A DNA stretch of 64,000 nt from Neoalteromonas flava (lineage in GTDB: Bacteria > Pseudomonadota > Gammaproteobacteria > Enterobacterales > Alteromonadaceae). The notes beneath the pieces were generated by a model. It was not told the DNA's origin and did not search any database. It was given only the letters and a program-made list of their open reading frames with translations. Positions within the stretch are counted from its first letter, which is position 1. The number at the start of each line of letters is the position of its first letter. The translations under genes and the position numbers were made by a program. Below, piece after piece: positions 55,548 to 64,000 of the stretch. The stretch spans positions 1-64,000 of the forward strand of contig NZ_PEAX01000007.1 of NCBI RefSeq assembly GCF_002807685.1, in the 5' to 3' direction.

Positions 55548-56702
55548 GTGAGATCGCTCTTATACAAGGCTGCCGCCACGCTTGGACTATTCACGGCTGG
55601 AACTGCATTGGCAGAAACCGCCACTAAGGGGGATCCCTACCAATTAAACCTGCGCACAGGGGTAACTGACATTAGTAATCAGGTATACGACCTGCATATG
55701 CTGATGTTTGTTATCTGCGTGGTGATTGCTGTGGTGGTATTTGGAGCGATGTTCATCTCCATGTACTTACACCGTAAATCCCGCGGCGCTAAACCAGCAA
55801 ACTTTCATGAGAGTGTAAAAGTCGAAATTGCTTGGACAGTAGTACCTTTTCTGATCTTGATTGGAATGGCAATTCCAGCAGCAAAGACCTTAATCGCTAT
55901 GGAAGACACTTCCGAGCCCGATATGACAGTATTGGTTACAGGCTCACAGTGGAAATGGCATTACAAATATATGGACAACGAAGTTGAATACTTCTCGTTG
56001 TTAGCCACACCACAAAACCAAATTCAAAATCGCTATGCTAAAGGTGAAAACTACCTGCTCGAAGTCGACCGTCCATTAGTTATCCCGACTGGCCAGAAAG
56101 TACGCTTCTTGATCACTTCAGATGATGTTATCCATTCATGGTGGGTGCCAGATTTTGCCGTCAAAAAAGATGCTAACCCAGGCTTCATTAACGAGGCTTG
56201 GACTATGGTCAATGAGCCTGGCATCTATCGCGGTCAGTGCGCAGAGCTGTGCGGGAAGGATCACGGCTATATGCCAGTGGTTGTAATTGCTAAAGAACCA
56301 GCTGAGTATCAAGCGTGGATCAACGAGCAAGAAGAAACGCAGCGTAAAGCCCGCGAAGAAGAGCAACGCCTACTTGCGATGAGCATGAGTATGGAAGAGT
56401 TAATGGCTGAAGGTGAGCGAGTTTACTTAGCTGCCTGTGCGGCGTGCCATATGCCAAATGGTGAAGGTCTTCCAGGCGTATTCCCAGCGCTCAAAGGCAG
56501 CCCAATGGCGCTAAATGATATCCCAGGGCACATTGATATTGTTCTTAATGGCAAGTCGGGCACCGCCATGCAGGCCTTTGGTAAGCAATTAACTCTGTCA
56601 GAAATTGCTGCCGTAGTCACTTACGAGCGTAACGCCTGGGGTAACAACACTGGCGAAATGGTGCAAGCTAAAGATGTTAATGCAATCGCGACTGGACAAT
56701 AG
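55548..56702 (+). CDS. coxB: Cytochrome c oxidase subunit II fused to cytochrome c
   Basis: The 384-residue product has a signal peptide (about 1-22), two membrane helices (about 50-75 and 95-115) and the CuA domain with its ligands in GQCAELCGKDHGYM (C231, C235). An added C-terminal cytochrome c carries CAACH at 297-301. This is the caa3-type fusion, giving the enzyme a built-in electron donor. GTG 55548 has GGAGG six bases upstream. It heads the cox operon, six bases before the longest coxA frame. Confidence 0.97.
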   Translation: MRSLLYKAAATLGLFTAGTALAETATKGDPYQLNLRTGVTDISNQVYDLHMLMFVICVVIAVVVFGAMFISMYLHRKSRGAKPANFHESVKVEIAWTVVPFLILIGMAIPAAKTLIAMEDTSEPDMTVLVTGSQWKWHYKYMDNEVEYFSLLATPQNQIQNRYAKGENYLLEVDRPLVIPTGQKVRFLITSDDVIHSWWVPDFAVKKDANPGFINEAWTMVNEPGIYRGQCAELCGKDHGYMPVVVIAKEPAEYQAWINEQEETQRKAREEEQRLLAMSMSMEELMAEGERVYLAACAACHMPNGEGLPGVFPALKGSPMALNDIPGHIDIVLNGKSGTAMQAFGKQLTLSEIAAVVTYERNAWGNNTGEMVQAKDVNAIATGQ

Positions 56703-56711
56703 GAGAGAGTG

Positions 56712-58349
56712 ATGAGTTCTGTAACTGAAAACGTAGATCACGACGCCACTCATGGCCAGAGCGTCGATGGGCACGATAGTCATGGCCATGATGACCATCA
56801 TCATGCGCCACCGAGTGGTATAAAGCGCTGGTTATTCACCACCAACCATAAAGATATTGGTACCTTATACCTTTGGTTCGCTTTCATCATGTTCTTGGTG
56901 GGCGGTGCGATGGCAATGGTGATCCGCGCCGAATTATTCCAGCCGGGTTTACAAATCGTCGACCCTAACTTCTTTAACCAAATGACCACAGTGCATGGTT
57001 TAATCATGGTCTTTGGTGCGGTTATGCCCGCATTCACCGGACTTGCCAACTGGTTAGTGCCGATGATGATCGGTGCACCAGATATGGCGCTACCGCGAAT
57101 GAACAACTGGAGCTTTTGGATCCTGCCATTTGCCTTTTTGATCTTACTTTCATCGTTATTTGTTGAAGGTGGTGGCCCAGCATTTGGTTGGACGTTCTAC
57201 GCGCCGTTATCAACGACTTACAGCAGCGATAGCACAGCCCTATTTGTATTCTCAGTACACATTATGGGTATCAGTTCTATTATGGGGGCGATTAACGTAA
57301 TCGTGACCATTTTCAACATGCGTGCACCGGGCATGACCTACATGAAAATGCCATTATTCGTTTGGACGTGGTTAATCACTGCTTTCCTATTGATAGCCGT
57401 AATGCCAGTACTTGCGGGTGTGGTCACCATGGTCCTAACGGATAAATATTTCGGTACCAGCTTCTTCGATGCCGCCGGTGGTGGTGATCCGGTCTTGTTC
57501 CAGCACATATTCTGGTTCTTTGGGCATCCTGAAGTTTACATCATGATTTTGCCGGCCTTCGGTATCATTTCGCATATTATTCCTACGTTCTCACGTAAGA
57601 AACTGTTTGGTTACTCATCGATGGTCTATGCAACGGCATCGATTGCCTTGCTGTCCTTCATTGTTTGGGCGCACCACATGTTTACTACCGGCATGCCGGT
57701 CGCTGCTGAAATGTTTTTCATGTTTGCGACGATGCTGATCTCAGTGCCTACGGGTGTAAAAGTGTTCAACTGGGTTGCGACTATGTGGCGCGGCTCGATG
57801 ACTTTCGAAGTCCCCATGTTGTTTGCAATCGCCTTCGTTGTGTTGTTCACCATTGGTGGTTTGTCAGGACTCATGTTGGCGATTACACCGGTGGACTTCC
57901 AATATCATGATACCTACTTTGTGGTTGCCCATTTCCACTACGTGTTAGTGACAGGAGCTATCTTCTCCATTATGGCTGCAGTGTATTATTGGTTGCCTAA
58001 ATGGACGGGGAGGATGTTTGATATCACTCTGGCGAAATGGCACTTCTGGTGTTCCCTAATTTCGGTAAATGTGCTGTTCTTCCCAATGCACTTTGTTGGC
58101 TTGGCGGGTATGCCGCGCCGGATCCCGGATTATGCACTGCAGTTTGCTGACTTTAATAAGTGGATCAGTATCGGTGGCTTCGCCTTCGGCTTGTCTCAGT
58201 TGATTTTCTTGGCACTCCTGATCAAAGCATGTCGGAAGCAAGGCGAGAAAGTTTCTGACCAAGTATGGGAAGGAGCAGAAGGTTTAGAGTGGGAGATCCC
58301 CTCGCCAGCGCCTTACCACACTTTTGAAACTCCGCCGGTAGTGAAGTAG
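56712..58349 (+). CDS. coxA: Cytochrome c oxidase subunit I
   Basis: The 545-residue protein has twelve membrane helices and the haem-copper motifs [11 protein letters not shown] (haem a His), [13 protein letters not shown] (CuB His and cross-linked Tyr) and [14 protein letters not shown] (haem a3/a His). ATG 56712, six bases after AGGAG, is preferred over the GTG just before it. The N-terminus is odd: eight His among residues 10-31 (HGHDDHHH). It reduces O2 to water and pumps protons. Confidence 0.97.
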   Translation: MSSVTENVDHDATHGQSVDGHDSHGHDDHHHAPPSGIKRWLFTTNHKDIGTLYLWFAFIMFLVGGAMAMVIRAELFQPGLQIVDPNFFNQMTTVHGLIMVFGAVMPAFTGLANWLVPMMIGAPDMALPRMNNWSFWILPFAFLILLSSLFVEGGGPAFGWTFYAPLSTTYSSDSTALFVFSVHIMGISSIMGAINVIVTIFNMRAPGMTYMKMPLFVWTWLITAFLLIAVMPVLAGVVTMVLTDKYFGTSFFDAAGGGDPVLFQHIFWFFGHPEVYIMILPAFGIISHIIPTFSRKKLFGYSSMVYATASIALLSFIVWAHHMFTTGMPVAAEMFFMFATMLISVPTGVKVFNWVATMWRGSMTFEVPMLFAIAFVVLFTIGGLSGLMLAITPVDFQYHDTYFVVAHFHYVLVTGAIFSIMAAVYYWLPKWTGRMFDITLAKWHFWCSLISVNVLFFPMHFVGLAGMPRRIPDYALQFADFNKWISIGGFAFGLSQLIFLALLIKACRKQGEKVSDQVWEGAEGLEWEIPSPAPYHTFETPPVVK

Positions 58350-58359
58350 GACTCGAGTA

Positions 58360-58956
58360 ATGAGCCAGTCTCCAAACTCATCCGCCAATAGCCGACTAGT
58401 GGTAAAGCTAGTCGGTATTGTGATTGGTATGTTTGGATTCGGTTTTGCCCTCGTCCCTTTGTACGAAGTGTTTTGTGATATCACTGGGATCAACGGTAAA
58501 ACCGAAGATCAAGCAGCAACTTATGAAGCGGTTATGGTGGATGAGTCGCGATGGGTTACAGTTGAGTTTTTAACCCGCACCAATAGCGGCATGCCCTGGA
58601 AGTTTGAAGCGGAAACCAAGCGCATACGGGTCAATCCCGGTGAGCTACATACGGTGAATTTTTACGTTCAAAACCCGGCTAAACGCGACATTATTGCGCA
58701 AGCTATTCCTTCGGTGTCTCCGGGGACAGCAGCGTTGTATATCAATAAAACCGAATGTTTTTGTTTTAATCATCAACCGTTAGGCGCTGGTGAAGAAGCG
58801 TTAATGCCAATGCAATTTTACGTGGATCCGCAATTACCGGATGATATTTCGTTTTTTACTTTGCAATACACCCTTTATGACGTGACTGAGGCTGCTACCA
58901 AGGCCGGAGAATCAGTTGCAAGTATAAGAAATAAAACAGCAGCGATTGACAGCTAG
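58360..58956 (+). CDS. ctaG: Cytochrome c oxidase assembly protein CtaG (CuB insertion)
   Basis: The 198-residue product has one membrane helix (about 12-32) and a periplasmic domain with copper motif ECFCFNHQ, the family hallmark. VPLYEVFCDITGINGKT is the conserved stretch after the helix. It delivers copper to the CuB site of subunit I. It lies ten bases after coxA. Confidence 0.95.
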   Translation: MSQSPNSSANSRLVVKLVGIVIGMFGFGFALVPLYEVFCDITGINGKTEDQAATYEAVMVDESRWVTVEFLTRTNSGMPWKFEAETKRIRVNPGELHTVNFYVQNPAKRDIIAQAIPSVSPGTAALYINKTECFCFNHQPLGAGEEALMPMQFYVDPQLPDDISFFTLQYTLYDVTEAATKAGESVASIRNKTAAIDS

Positions 58957-58968
58957 AAGGAGAAAACC

Positions 58969-59862
58969 ATGTCTCAGCAAGAAACGCCAACGCACTACGA
59001 AAAATATTATGTGCCCGACCAGAGTATCTGGCCAATCGTAGGCGCAGTCGCGTTATTTTTAATTGCCGTAGGAGCCGGAAATTTCGTTGTTGAATCAACC
59101 AAAGGTGAGCCTGGCTTTGGCGGCTATATATTGTCAGCTGGCTTGTTAACTTTATTGGTTATGCTAATTGGCTGGTTTAAGAACCAAATAGATGAGTCCA
59201 TGAGTGGCTTGTATTCAGCACAATTGGGGCGCTCGTACCGTCAGGGGATGATGTGGTTTATCTTCTCTGAGGTGATGTTCTTCGCGGCATTTTTTGGCGC
59301 CTTGTTCTACGCTCGAGCAATCGCGGTACCGTGGTTAGGCGGCGCATCAAACAATGCTATGACCAATGAAGTGTTATGGCCAACCTTTGAGGCCATGTGG
59401 CCACTTGTCTCGACCCCTGGGGGGATTGAAACAACCGCTATGCCATGGCAAGGACTGGCGACGTACAATACGATTATTTTATTAGTTTCATCAGTTACCT
59501 TGCATTTTGCTCATGTCGGTTTGGAGCAGAACAAGCGTGGTCAATTGAACCTAATGTTGTTAGTAACGATTTTACTGGGCGTTACTTTTTTAGGACTGCA
59601 AGCGTACGAGTACGTGCATGCTTACAGAGACCTTGGTTTAACCTTACAAAGCGGTATTTACGGGAATACTTTCTTCTTGCTGACGGGCTTCCACGGACTG
59701 CACGTTACGTTAGGAACAATTATATTGATCGTGTTGTACCTGCGTGTTCTCAAAGGTCACTTTACCCCTAAAGAGCACTTTGCATTCCAAGCGGGTAGCT
59801 GGTATTGGCACTTTGTTGATGTAGTATGGGTGATGCTGTTTTTCTTTGTTTATATTCTATAA
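58969..59862 (+). CDS. coxC: Cytochrome c oxidase subunit III
   Basis: The 297-residue product has seven membrane helices with the family features FIFSEVMFFAAFFGALFYAR, LTGFHGLHVTLGTIILI and the terminal WYWHFVDVVWVMLFFFVYIL. AGGAG precedes the start. It stabilises subunit I. A terminator follows, after which the remaining biogenesis genes restart. Confidence 0.96.
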   Translation: MSQQETPTHYEKYYVPDQSIWPIVGAVALFLIAVGAGNFVVESTKGEPGFGGYILSAGLLTLLVMLIGWFKNQIDESMSGLYSAQLGRSYRQGMMWFIFSEVMFFAAFFGALFYARAIAVPWLGGASNNAMTNEVLWPTFEAMWPLVSTPGGIETTAMPWQGLATYNTIILLVSSVTLHFAHVGLEQNKRGQLNLMLLVTILLGVTFLGLQAYEYVHAYRDLGLTLQSGIYGNTFFLLTGFHGLHVTLGTIILIVLYLRVLKGHFTPKEHFAFQAGSWYWHFVDVVWVMLFFFVYIL

Positions 59863-59887
59863 GCTGAAGATAAAGCTAAGGAAGATC

Positions 59888-59915
59888 AAGAGCCGAAGTA
59901 ATTCGGCTCTTTCGT
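59888..59915. terminator. Terminator between coxC and the DUF2909 gene
   Basis: A perfect 10-bp stem (aagagccgaa / ttcggctctt) with a four-base loop is followed by tcgtttt. The opposite strand also has an A/T-rich exit, so it may serve both converging genes. Confidence 0.85.
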
Positions 59916-59923
59916 TTTAACTT

Positions 59924-60133
59924 TTACCATGGCCGAGGATTGGGGGTGATCAAGCCGGTCGCGACAGCGAGCAAGATGATTACCACAATAATTGCAGAGG
60001 TTAATACACGACGACCGATGTATTTACTCATCGGCTCACCATCCGGGTCGTGATTCATCATGACTTTCATAGCTTTAAATAAGTTATAAATCATAAACAG
60101 AATTAACGCGCACAGTATTATTTTTATTAGCAT
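59924..60133 (-). CDS. DUF2909 family small membrane protein
   Basis: The 69-residue product has two hydrophobic segments (about 3-22 and 45-63) linked by a polar loop (KVMMNHDPDGEPMSKYIGRR). DUF2909 proteins often sit on the opposite strand inside cox clusters, as here between coxC and SURF1; the role is unknown, perhaps in oxidase assembly. GGAAACC lies before the ATG. Its start is 18 bases from the divergent SURF1 start. Confidence 0.82.
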   Translation of the reverse strand: MLIKIILCALILFMIYNLFKAMKVMMNHDPDGEPMSKYIGRRVLTSAIIVVIILLAVATGLITPNPRPW

Positions 60134-60151
60134 CAGGTTTCCAAGTAGAGA

Positions 60152-60865
60152 ATGACGACAGGCAAAAAAACCTTTCCATGGTTAGCTACTCTAGTGACAT
60201 TTTTCGCTATTGTCACGCTGCTGCGCCTTGGCTTTTGGCAATTGGAACGCATGCACGAAAAAGAGGAACGTCTGACTCAACTGCGACAAAGTCTAGCGCA
60301 GAAGCCAATGAACTTGAGTGATGTCAGTCAATTATCAACAGGGATCGCAGATTTGCCGGTAAACATTAAGGCCACTCTTGAAACCGAACATGTATTTTAT
60401 TTGGATAATCGGATCGTTAACGGTGCTGTTGGATACGAAATCATAGTGCCAGCTGCAACTAGCCAAGGTCTGGTGCTACTTAATTGGGGGTGGATAAAGG
60501 CCAATGAGCGGCGTGAACATTTACCTGAGATCCAACTGCCAAAATCTAACGTGAGTGTTCGCGGTAATATTGTCATTCCGTCATTGAACCCGGTTATTCG
60601 TGAGACGGCAACGACGGCACGCGATTTTCCTATCGTTATCCAACAAATAGATATCGCGCTTATGGAGACTATGTTAAGTCGCCAATTATTGCCTTTTGTA
60701 GTCAACGTAGAAAGCAGTGGTGCTGACTTTATACGCAACTGGCAACCGGTGGTCATGCCGCCGGAAAAACACTTAGGTTATGCGTTGCAATGGTTTGGGT
60801 TGGCCTTTGCTGCGCTGGTTATTTTTCTCATCGCCCTGTTTAAAAGGAACTCCTTCAGTGACTAA
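60152..60865 (+). CDS. SURF1 family cytochrome oxidase biogenesis protein
   Basis: The 237-residue product has membrane segments at both ends (about 8-26 and 212-230) and SURF1 motifs LGFWQLERMHEKEERL, LDNRIVNGAVGYEI, LLNWGWIKANERR and GYALQWFGLAFAAL. SURF1 helps insert haem A into subunit I. Its end overlaps the next start by eight bases. Confidence 0.93.
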   Translation: MTTGKKTFPWLATLVTFFAIVTLLRLGFWQLERMHEKEERLTQLRQSLAQKPMNLSDVSQLSTGIADLPVNIKATLETEHVFYLDNRIVNGAVGYEIIVPAATSQGLVLLNWGWIKANERREHLPEIQLPKSNVSVRGNIVIPSLNPVIRETATTARDFPIVIQQIDIALMETMLSRQLLPFVVNVESSGADFIRNWQPVVMPPEKHLGYALQWFGLAFAALVIFLIALFKRNSFSD

Positions 60866-61412
60866 ATCAAACAAAGTAACAGTCTTATTGCTTGTTGTTG
60901 TTTTTGTATTGCCGGTAATTTTAGCCAAGTTTGCGCTTGATAATGATTGGTTTAATCGAGCGGCGACTAATCGAGGAGAGCTACTGCAGCCACCATTGGA
61001 TGCCAATATTCTTTTAGAAGGTGCGGACCCAAGCTGGCGGATCCTTTACGTGCTGCCCTCCGCCTGCACCCAAGCCTGCGAAAATGCCTTGTATAGCCTG
61101 GAACAAGTTTGGGTAGCCCTAGGGCGCGAATCTGACCGTGCCCAGGCAACGGTGGTTATTAGTAATGTCAGCGACGCTGCAAAAGCCCAATCGCTTATCG
61201 GCAAAGAGCACCTGCATCTGTTAACAGTTGATCAGCAAAATGTTAATAAGGTGTTTAAAGATGACGCAGCAAATGGTATTTTCCTAGTTGACACAATGAA
61301 CAACGTAATGCTGCGTTATCCATTGCAAGAACAACAACAAGAAGCTGTCATGCACAGCCGTGATATTTTGGCAGACCTGAAAAAATTGCTAAAACTGTCG
61401 CGGATTGGTTAG
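60858..61412 (+). CDS. Thioredoxin-like membrane-anchored protein, probable oxidase assembly factor
   Basis: From GTG 60858 (AAGGA nine bases upstream) the 184-residue product has one membrane helix (about 6-26). Its periplasmic domain contains ILYVLPSACTQACENALYSL, a CxxxC placed where SCO proteins have theirs, and a late GIFLVDTMNNVMLRYP like the strand after the cis-Pro region. It lacks the SCO His. It lies in the usual place of a conserved but unnamed cox cluster gene between SURF1 and ctaA. I infer a redox or copper role. Confidence 0.75.
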   Translation: MTKSNKVTVLLLVVVFVLPVILAKFALDNDWFNRAATNRGELLQPPLDANILLEGADPSWRILYVLPSACTQACENALYSLEQVWVALGRESDRAQATVVISNVSDAAKAQSLIGKEHLHLLTVDQQNVNKVFKDDAANGIFLVDTMNNVMLRYPLQEQQQEAVMHSRDILADLKKLLKLSRIG

Positions 61413-61424
61413 GGGAATTTTGGA

Positions 61425-62402
61425 ATGAAAAAGCTGGTATTGGCGAGTATATTGCTGGCGCTCGTCGTCATCGTTTTGGGCGCATATACTCGATTGACCG
61501 ATGCTGGATTAGGCTGTCCTGATTGGCCAGGTTGTTATGGCCACCTTACCGTACCTAAAACCGATGCACATGTTGCTGCTGCAAATGCGGCCTTCCCAGA
61601 GCGACCGGTTGAAGCAGAAAAAGCTTGGAATGAAATGGTGCATCGCTACTTTGCTGCCGCACTTGGCTTTTTTATTCTGGTAATTGCCGTTATAGCATTC
61701 ATGAAGCGAAACTTTCATCGCCCATTAAAATTACCCTTAGTGTTACTTGGTTTAGTGATTTTTCAGGGCATGCTAGGGATGTGGACCGTCACTCTGAATC
61801 TATTGCCAGCGGTGGTAATGGGTCATTTGCTGGGAGGCTTCACAGTACTTTCCTGTTTGTTTTTGTTATACCTGCGCTTAACACCCTATCGAATCCCTGG
61901 CGGTGACCCACACCTTAAACCGCTGGCCAAATTTGCAGCACTGGGAATTGTTGTGCTGGTTTGTCAGATTGCATTAGGCGGCTGGACCTCTGCCAACTAT
62001 GCAGCGCTTGCATGTACAGAGTTCCCAATATGTGAAGGCAATTGGACAGAGCGCCTAGATTTTATAGGCGCCTTTACCATCCCGCCGGCCGAAAATTATG
62101 AGTTTGGTGCGCACGATTATGGTGAGCGTATGACCATGCACATTATGCATCGCATTGGTGCTTTAGTTACCTTCATTTATTTATGTTGGTTAGCACTTGC
62201 TCTGTATAAGCGAGCGTCGTCCAATATGATAAAGAGCCTTGTGGTGTTAATGGTGTGTGTATTAGGGGTTCAAGTATTACTTGGCGTAAGTAATGTTGTG
62301 TTTAGTTTGCCACTTACCGTTGCTGTGGCGCACAACGCGGTAGCCGCTTGTTTATTACTGGTGATGGTTATGTTGACCTACACCCTATATCGCAAGATAT
62401 AA
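61425..62402 (+). CDS. ctaA: Haem A synthase (COX15/CtaA)
   Basis: The 325-residue, eight-helix protein has LGAYTRLTDAGLGCPDWPGC at the start and its paired half-repeat CQIALGGWTSANYAALACTEFP, plus His motifs MVHRYFAAALG and MHIMHRIGAL. It oxidises haem O to haem A. It starts 12 bases after the thioredoxin-like gene and precedes cyoE, its substrate supplier. Confidence 0.96.
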   Translation: MKKLVLASILLALVVIVLGAYTRLTDAGLGCPDWPGCYGHLTVPKTDAHVAAANAAFPERPVEAEKAWNEMVHRYFAAALGFFILVIAVIAFMKRNFHRPLKLPLVLLGLVIFQGMLGMWTVTLNLLPAVVMGHLLGGFTVLSCLFLLYLRLTPYRIPGGDPHLKPLAKFAALGIVVLVCQIALGGWTSANYAALACTEFPICEGNWTERLDFIGAFTIPPAENYEFGAHDYGERMTMHIMHRIGALVTFIYLCWLALALYKRASSNMIKSLVVLMVCVLGVQVLLGVSNVVFSLPLTVAVAHNAVAACLLLVMVMLTYTLYRKI

Positions 62403-62420
62403 ATTCTTCAGGAGATTTTC

Positions 62421-63347
62421 GTGGCTCGTTCTATTCCCATTTCCAGTTCTTCTAAACCGACCTCAGCGCTCAACAAGTCAGCGACTTGGCGCGATTATTA
62501 TGAATTAACCAAACCACGCGTTGTTATGCTGTTATTGCTAACGGCGTTGGTAGGTATGTGTCTTGCCAGTGAGACTTGGATTGCATGGCAAACATTGATT
62601 GCAGGTCTTTTGGGTATTGGTTTTCTGTCCTCAGCCGCCGCTGTTGTAAATCATGTGGTTGATCATCGCATTGATAGCCAAATGGCAAGAACCTTCAATC
62701 GCCCCGTTGCGCGAGGCAAAGTCTCAATCACGCGAGCCTTAGTTTTTGCGTTAGCGCTGACGGTAATCGGCATGGCAACCTTGTTGGTTTGGGTTAATGC
62801 GATTACTGCATGGCTCACTTTCGCCAGCCTCTTGGGATATGCCGTGGTATATACCATGTTCTTGAAACGCGCCACACCACAAAATATTGTGATTGGCGGG
62901 TTGGCCGGCGCAGCGCCTCCCTTACTCGGCTGGACGGCGGTAACGGGCGAAATTCATGCGCATGCACTGCTTTTAGTGTTGATAATTTTTACTTGGACGC
63001 CTCCCCACTTTTGGGCATTAGCGATCCATCGAGAGAAAGATTACGCGAAGGCAGAAATCCCCATGCTGCCAGTGACGCACGGCATAGCATTTACCAAAAC
63101 CTCGGTACTACTGTATACCGTGTTACTGTGTCTGGTGTGTCTACTGCCGTATTTGGTTGGCATGACCGGACTCATTTATTTGCTGGGCTCAAGCCTGCTG
63201 AATGCTGGGTTTATGTATTACGCTTGGAAGCTCAAGTACGCGTGCGAAAGCCAAACAGCAATGCAAACCTTTAAGTTCTCCATCATTCACTTGATGGTCC
63301 TGTTTGTAGTTCTTTTAGTTGACCATTACGTAACGTTACCTGTATGA
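62421..63347 (+). CDS. cyoE: Protohaem IX farnesyltransferase (haem O synthase)
   Basis: The 308-residue UbiA-superfamily enzyme has the prenyl-diphosphate motifs [15 protein letters not shown] and a second Asp region [15 protein letters not shown], with [17 protein letters not shown] at the start. It adds farnesyl to haem B. GTG 62421 has AGGAG seven bases upstream. Its stop overlaps the SCO start (ATGA). The same gene is often called ctaB. Confidence 0.96.
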   Translation: MARSIPISSSSKPTSALNKSATWRDYYELTKPRVVMLLLLTALVGMCLASETWIAWQTLIAGLLGIGFLSSAAAVVNHVVDHRIDSQMARTFNRPVARGKVSITRALVFALALTVIGMATLLVWVNAITAWLTFASLLGYAVVYTMFLKRATPQNIVIGGLAGAAPPLLGWTAVTGEIHAHALLLVLIIFTWTPPHFWALAIHREKDYAKAEIPMLPVTHGIAFTKTSVLLYTVLLCLVCLLPYLVGMTGLIYLLGSSLLNAGFMYYAWKLKYACESQTAMQTFKFSIIHLMVLFVVLLVDHYVTLPV

Positions 63348-64000
63348 AGCAAAAAACCATTACCGGGATTGTCGCCGCTTTAGCTTTGGTTGGCGGTATT
63401 TACGCCGCAATTGTGATTGCCCCTCCGGGCTTTGATAGTGGCGCTTCAACCGGCGCGAGCGTTGATACGCAATATATGCAACGCTTTCCGCAGCCACGCG
63501 AGCTTACCGAATTTGCTCTGACCAATCATCAGGGTCAGGCGGTTGATAAGACAATGTTCAGCGGTAAATGGAGCCTTTTGTTTGTGGGGTATACCTACTG
63601 CCCGGATATTTGCCCAACCACATTAGCCGCAATAAACAGCGCTTATCCGGCATTAATGGCAGAAGCCAGCGATCCACTACAAGTGGTGTTTTTGTCGGTT
63701 GATCCAAAGCGCGATACCACTGAACGTTTAAACCAATACATGACTTTCTTCAATGACCAGTTTATTGGCATGACCGGAGAGCATGCACAGTTATTTCCGC
63801 TGGTTCGCAGTATGGGCATGATGTATTCCATGACCGATAGTACGGATAATCCAAATTATTTAGTTGATCACAGTGCTTCGGTTGTTGTGATAAATCCACA
63901 AGCACAGGTGATAGGGCGCTTTAAACCGCAACACACGCCGGGTGAACTAGCCATCAGCGACACAGATCAAATTCTCGCTGACTTGCCTATTATTATGCAG
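63344..64000 (+). CDS. SCO1/SenC copper chaperone (partial, runs off the window)
   Basis: The first 219 codons are present. A membrane anchor (about 6-26) is followed by a thioredoxin fold with copper ligands C86 and C90 in [12 protein letters not shown] and H176 in [13 protein letters not shown] proteins load the CuA site of subunit II. The family is usually about 200-220 residues, so only the last few codons are probably missing. It overlaps cyoE by four bases. Confidence 0.94.
   Translation, partial: MKQKTITGIVAALALVGGIYAAIVIAPPGFDSGASTGASVDTQYMQRFPQPRELTEFALTNHQGQAVDKTMFSGKWSLLFVGYTYCPDICPTTLAAINSAYPALMAEASDPLQVVFLSVDPKRDTTERLNQYMTFFNDQFIGMTGEHAQLFPLVRSMGMMYSMTDSTDNPNYLVDHSASVVVINPQAQVIGRFKPQHTPGELAISDTDQILADLPIIMQ

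Noticed and set aside
1-64000. CRISPR arrays, insertion sequences, tRNA genes, phage genes
   Set aside because: No regularly spaced repeats, transposase, tRNA cloverleaf or phage structural gene was recognised on either strand by eye; a tRNA or repeat-finding program could still find a short one.

Overview
The window looks like the chromosome of a marine gammaproteobacterium of the Alteromonadales type. This rests on gene content and order, not on a database search: RNase PH-PyrE-TusA next to YicC, lexA directly before a cox operon, NagA with a FucP-type NagP transporter, DUF6482 and a short PEP-CTERM-like protein. It opens in the 3' end of a 23S rRNA gene, followed by 5S rRNA and a strong terminator.

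Layout. 0.4-4.8 kb: an A/T-rich segment after the rRNA operon, with the remnant of a double-glycine leader peptide gene (broken by an in-frame stop) and a 1341-residue hybrid sensor/AraC regulator whose H-box has Ala where the phospho-accepting His should be. 4.9-9.7 kb: yicC, an S9 peptidase, rph, pyrE, tusA. 9.7-19.7 kb: mixed housekeeping and envelope genes (exported methyltransferase-like protein, GAF protein, YqaA-type membrane protein, amidohydrolase, Aer-like chemoreceptor, DUF1285/DUF3014 pair, sterol-desaturase-family hydroxylase, ABC1-family kinase). 19.9-24.2 kb: proB-proA-dehydrogenase-EamA operon. 24.3-32.6 kb: PEP-CTERM-like protein, CPBP protease, YjgN/M48 pair, two-gene ABC exporter, nagA-nagP.

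32.9-54.5 kb is the most unusual part: two divergent operons around a 0.67-kb intergenic region. The minus-strand operon encodes a DUF1588-like protein with a CxxCH motif, a LamG-like lipoprotein with two CxxCH modules, and a Tat-exported protein. The plus-strand operon encodes a lipoprotein resembling hydrazine synthase alpha with two CxxCH motifs, an SH3 plus beta-barrel protein, a second small barrel, a TlpA thioredoxin, a DUF4266 lipoprotein ending in GGGCGCN, a DUF3570 barrel, a coiled-coil exported protein, three TPR proteins, a small exported protein, and an ExbB-ExbD-ExbD-TonB (AgmX/PglI-type) motor. I read this as one envelope-spanning, proton-motive-force-coupled system with surface c-type haem proteins. 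Its substrate is unknown.

54.5-64 kb: lexA with two SOS boxes, then an aa3/caa3-type cytochrome c oxidase operon: coxB fused to cytochrome c, coxA with a His-rich N-terminus, ctaG, coxC, (DUF2909 on the other strand), SURF1, a small thioredoxin-like protein, ctaA, cyoE/ctaB and a SCO gene that runs off the window. Together these supply subunits I-III, both copper-insertion routes and the haem A pathway.

No CRISPR array, insertion sequence, tRNA, prophage or plasmid origin was seen. Several starts were moved from the longest possible reading frame to the start with a Shine-Dalgarno match. Those choices are stated in the entries.
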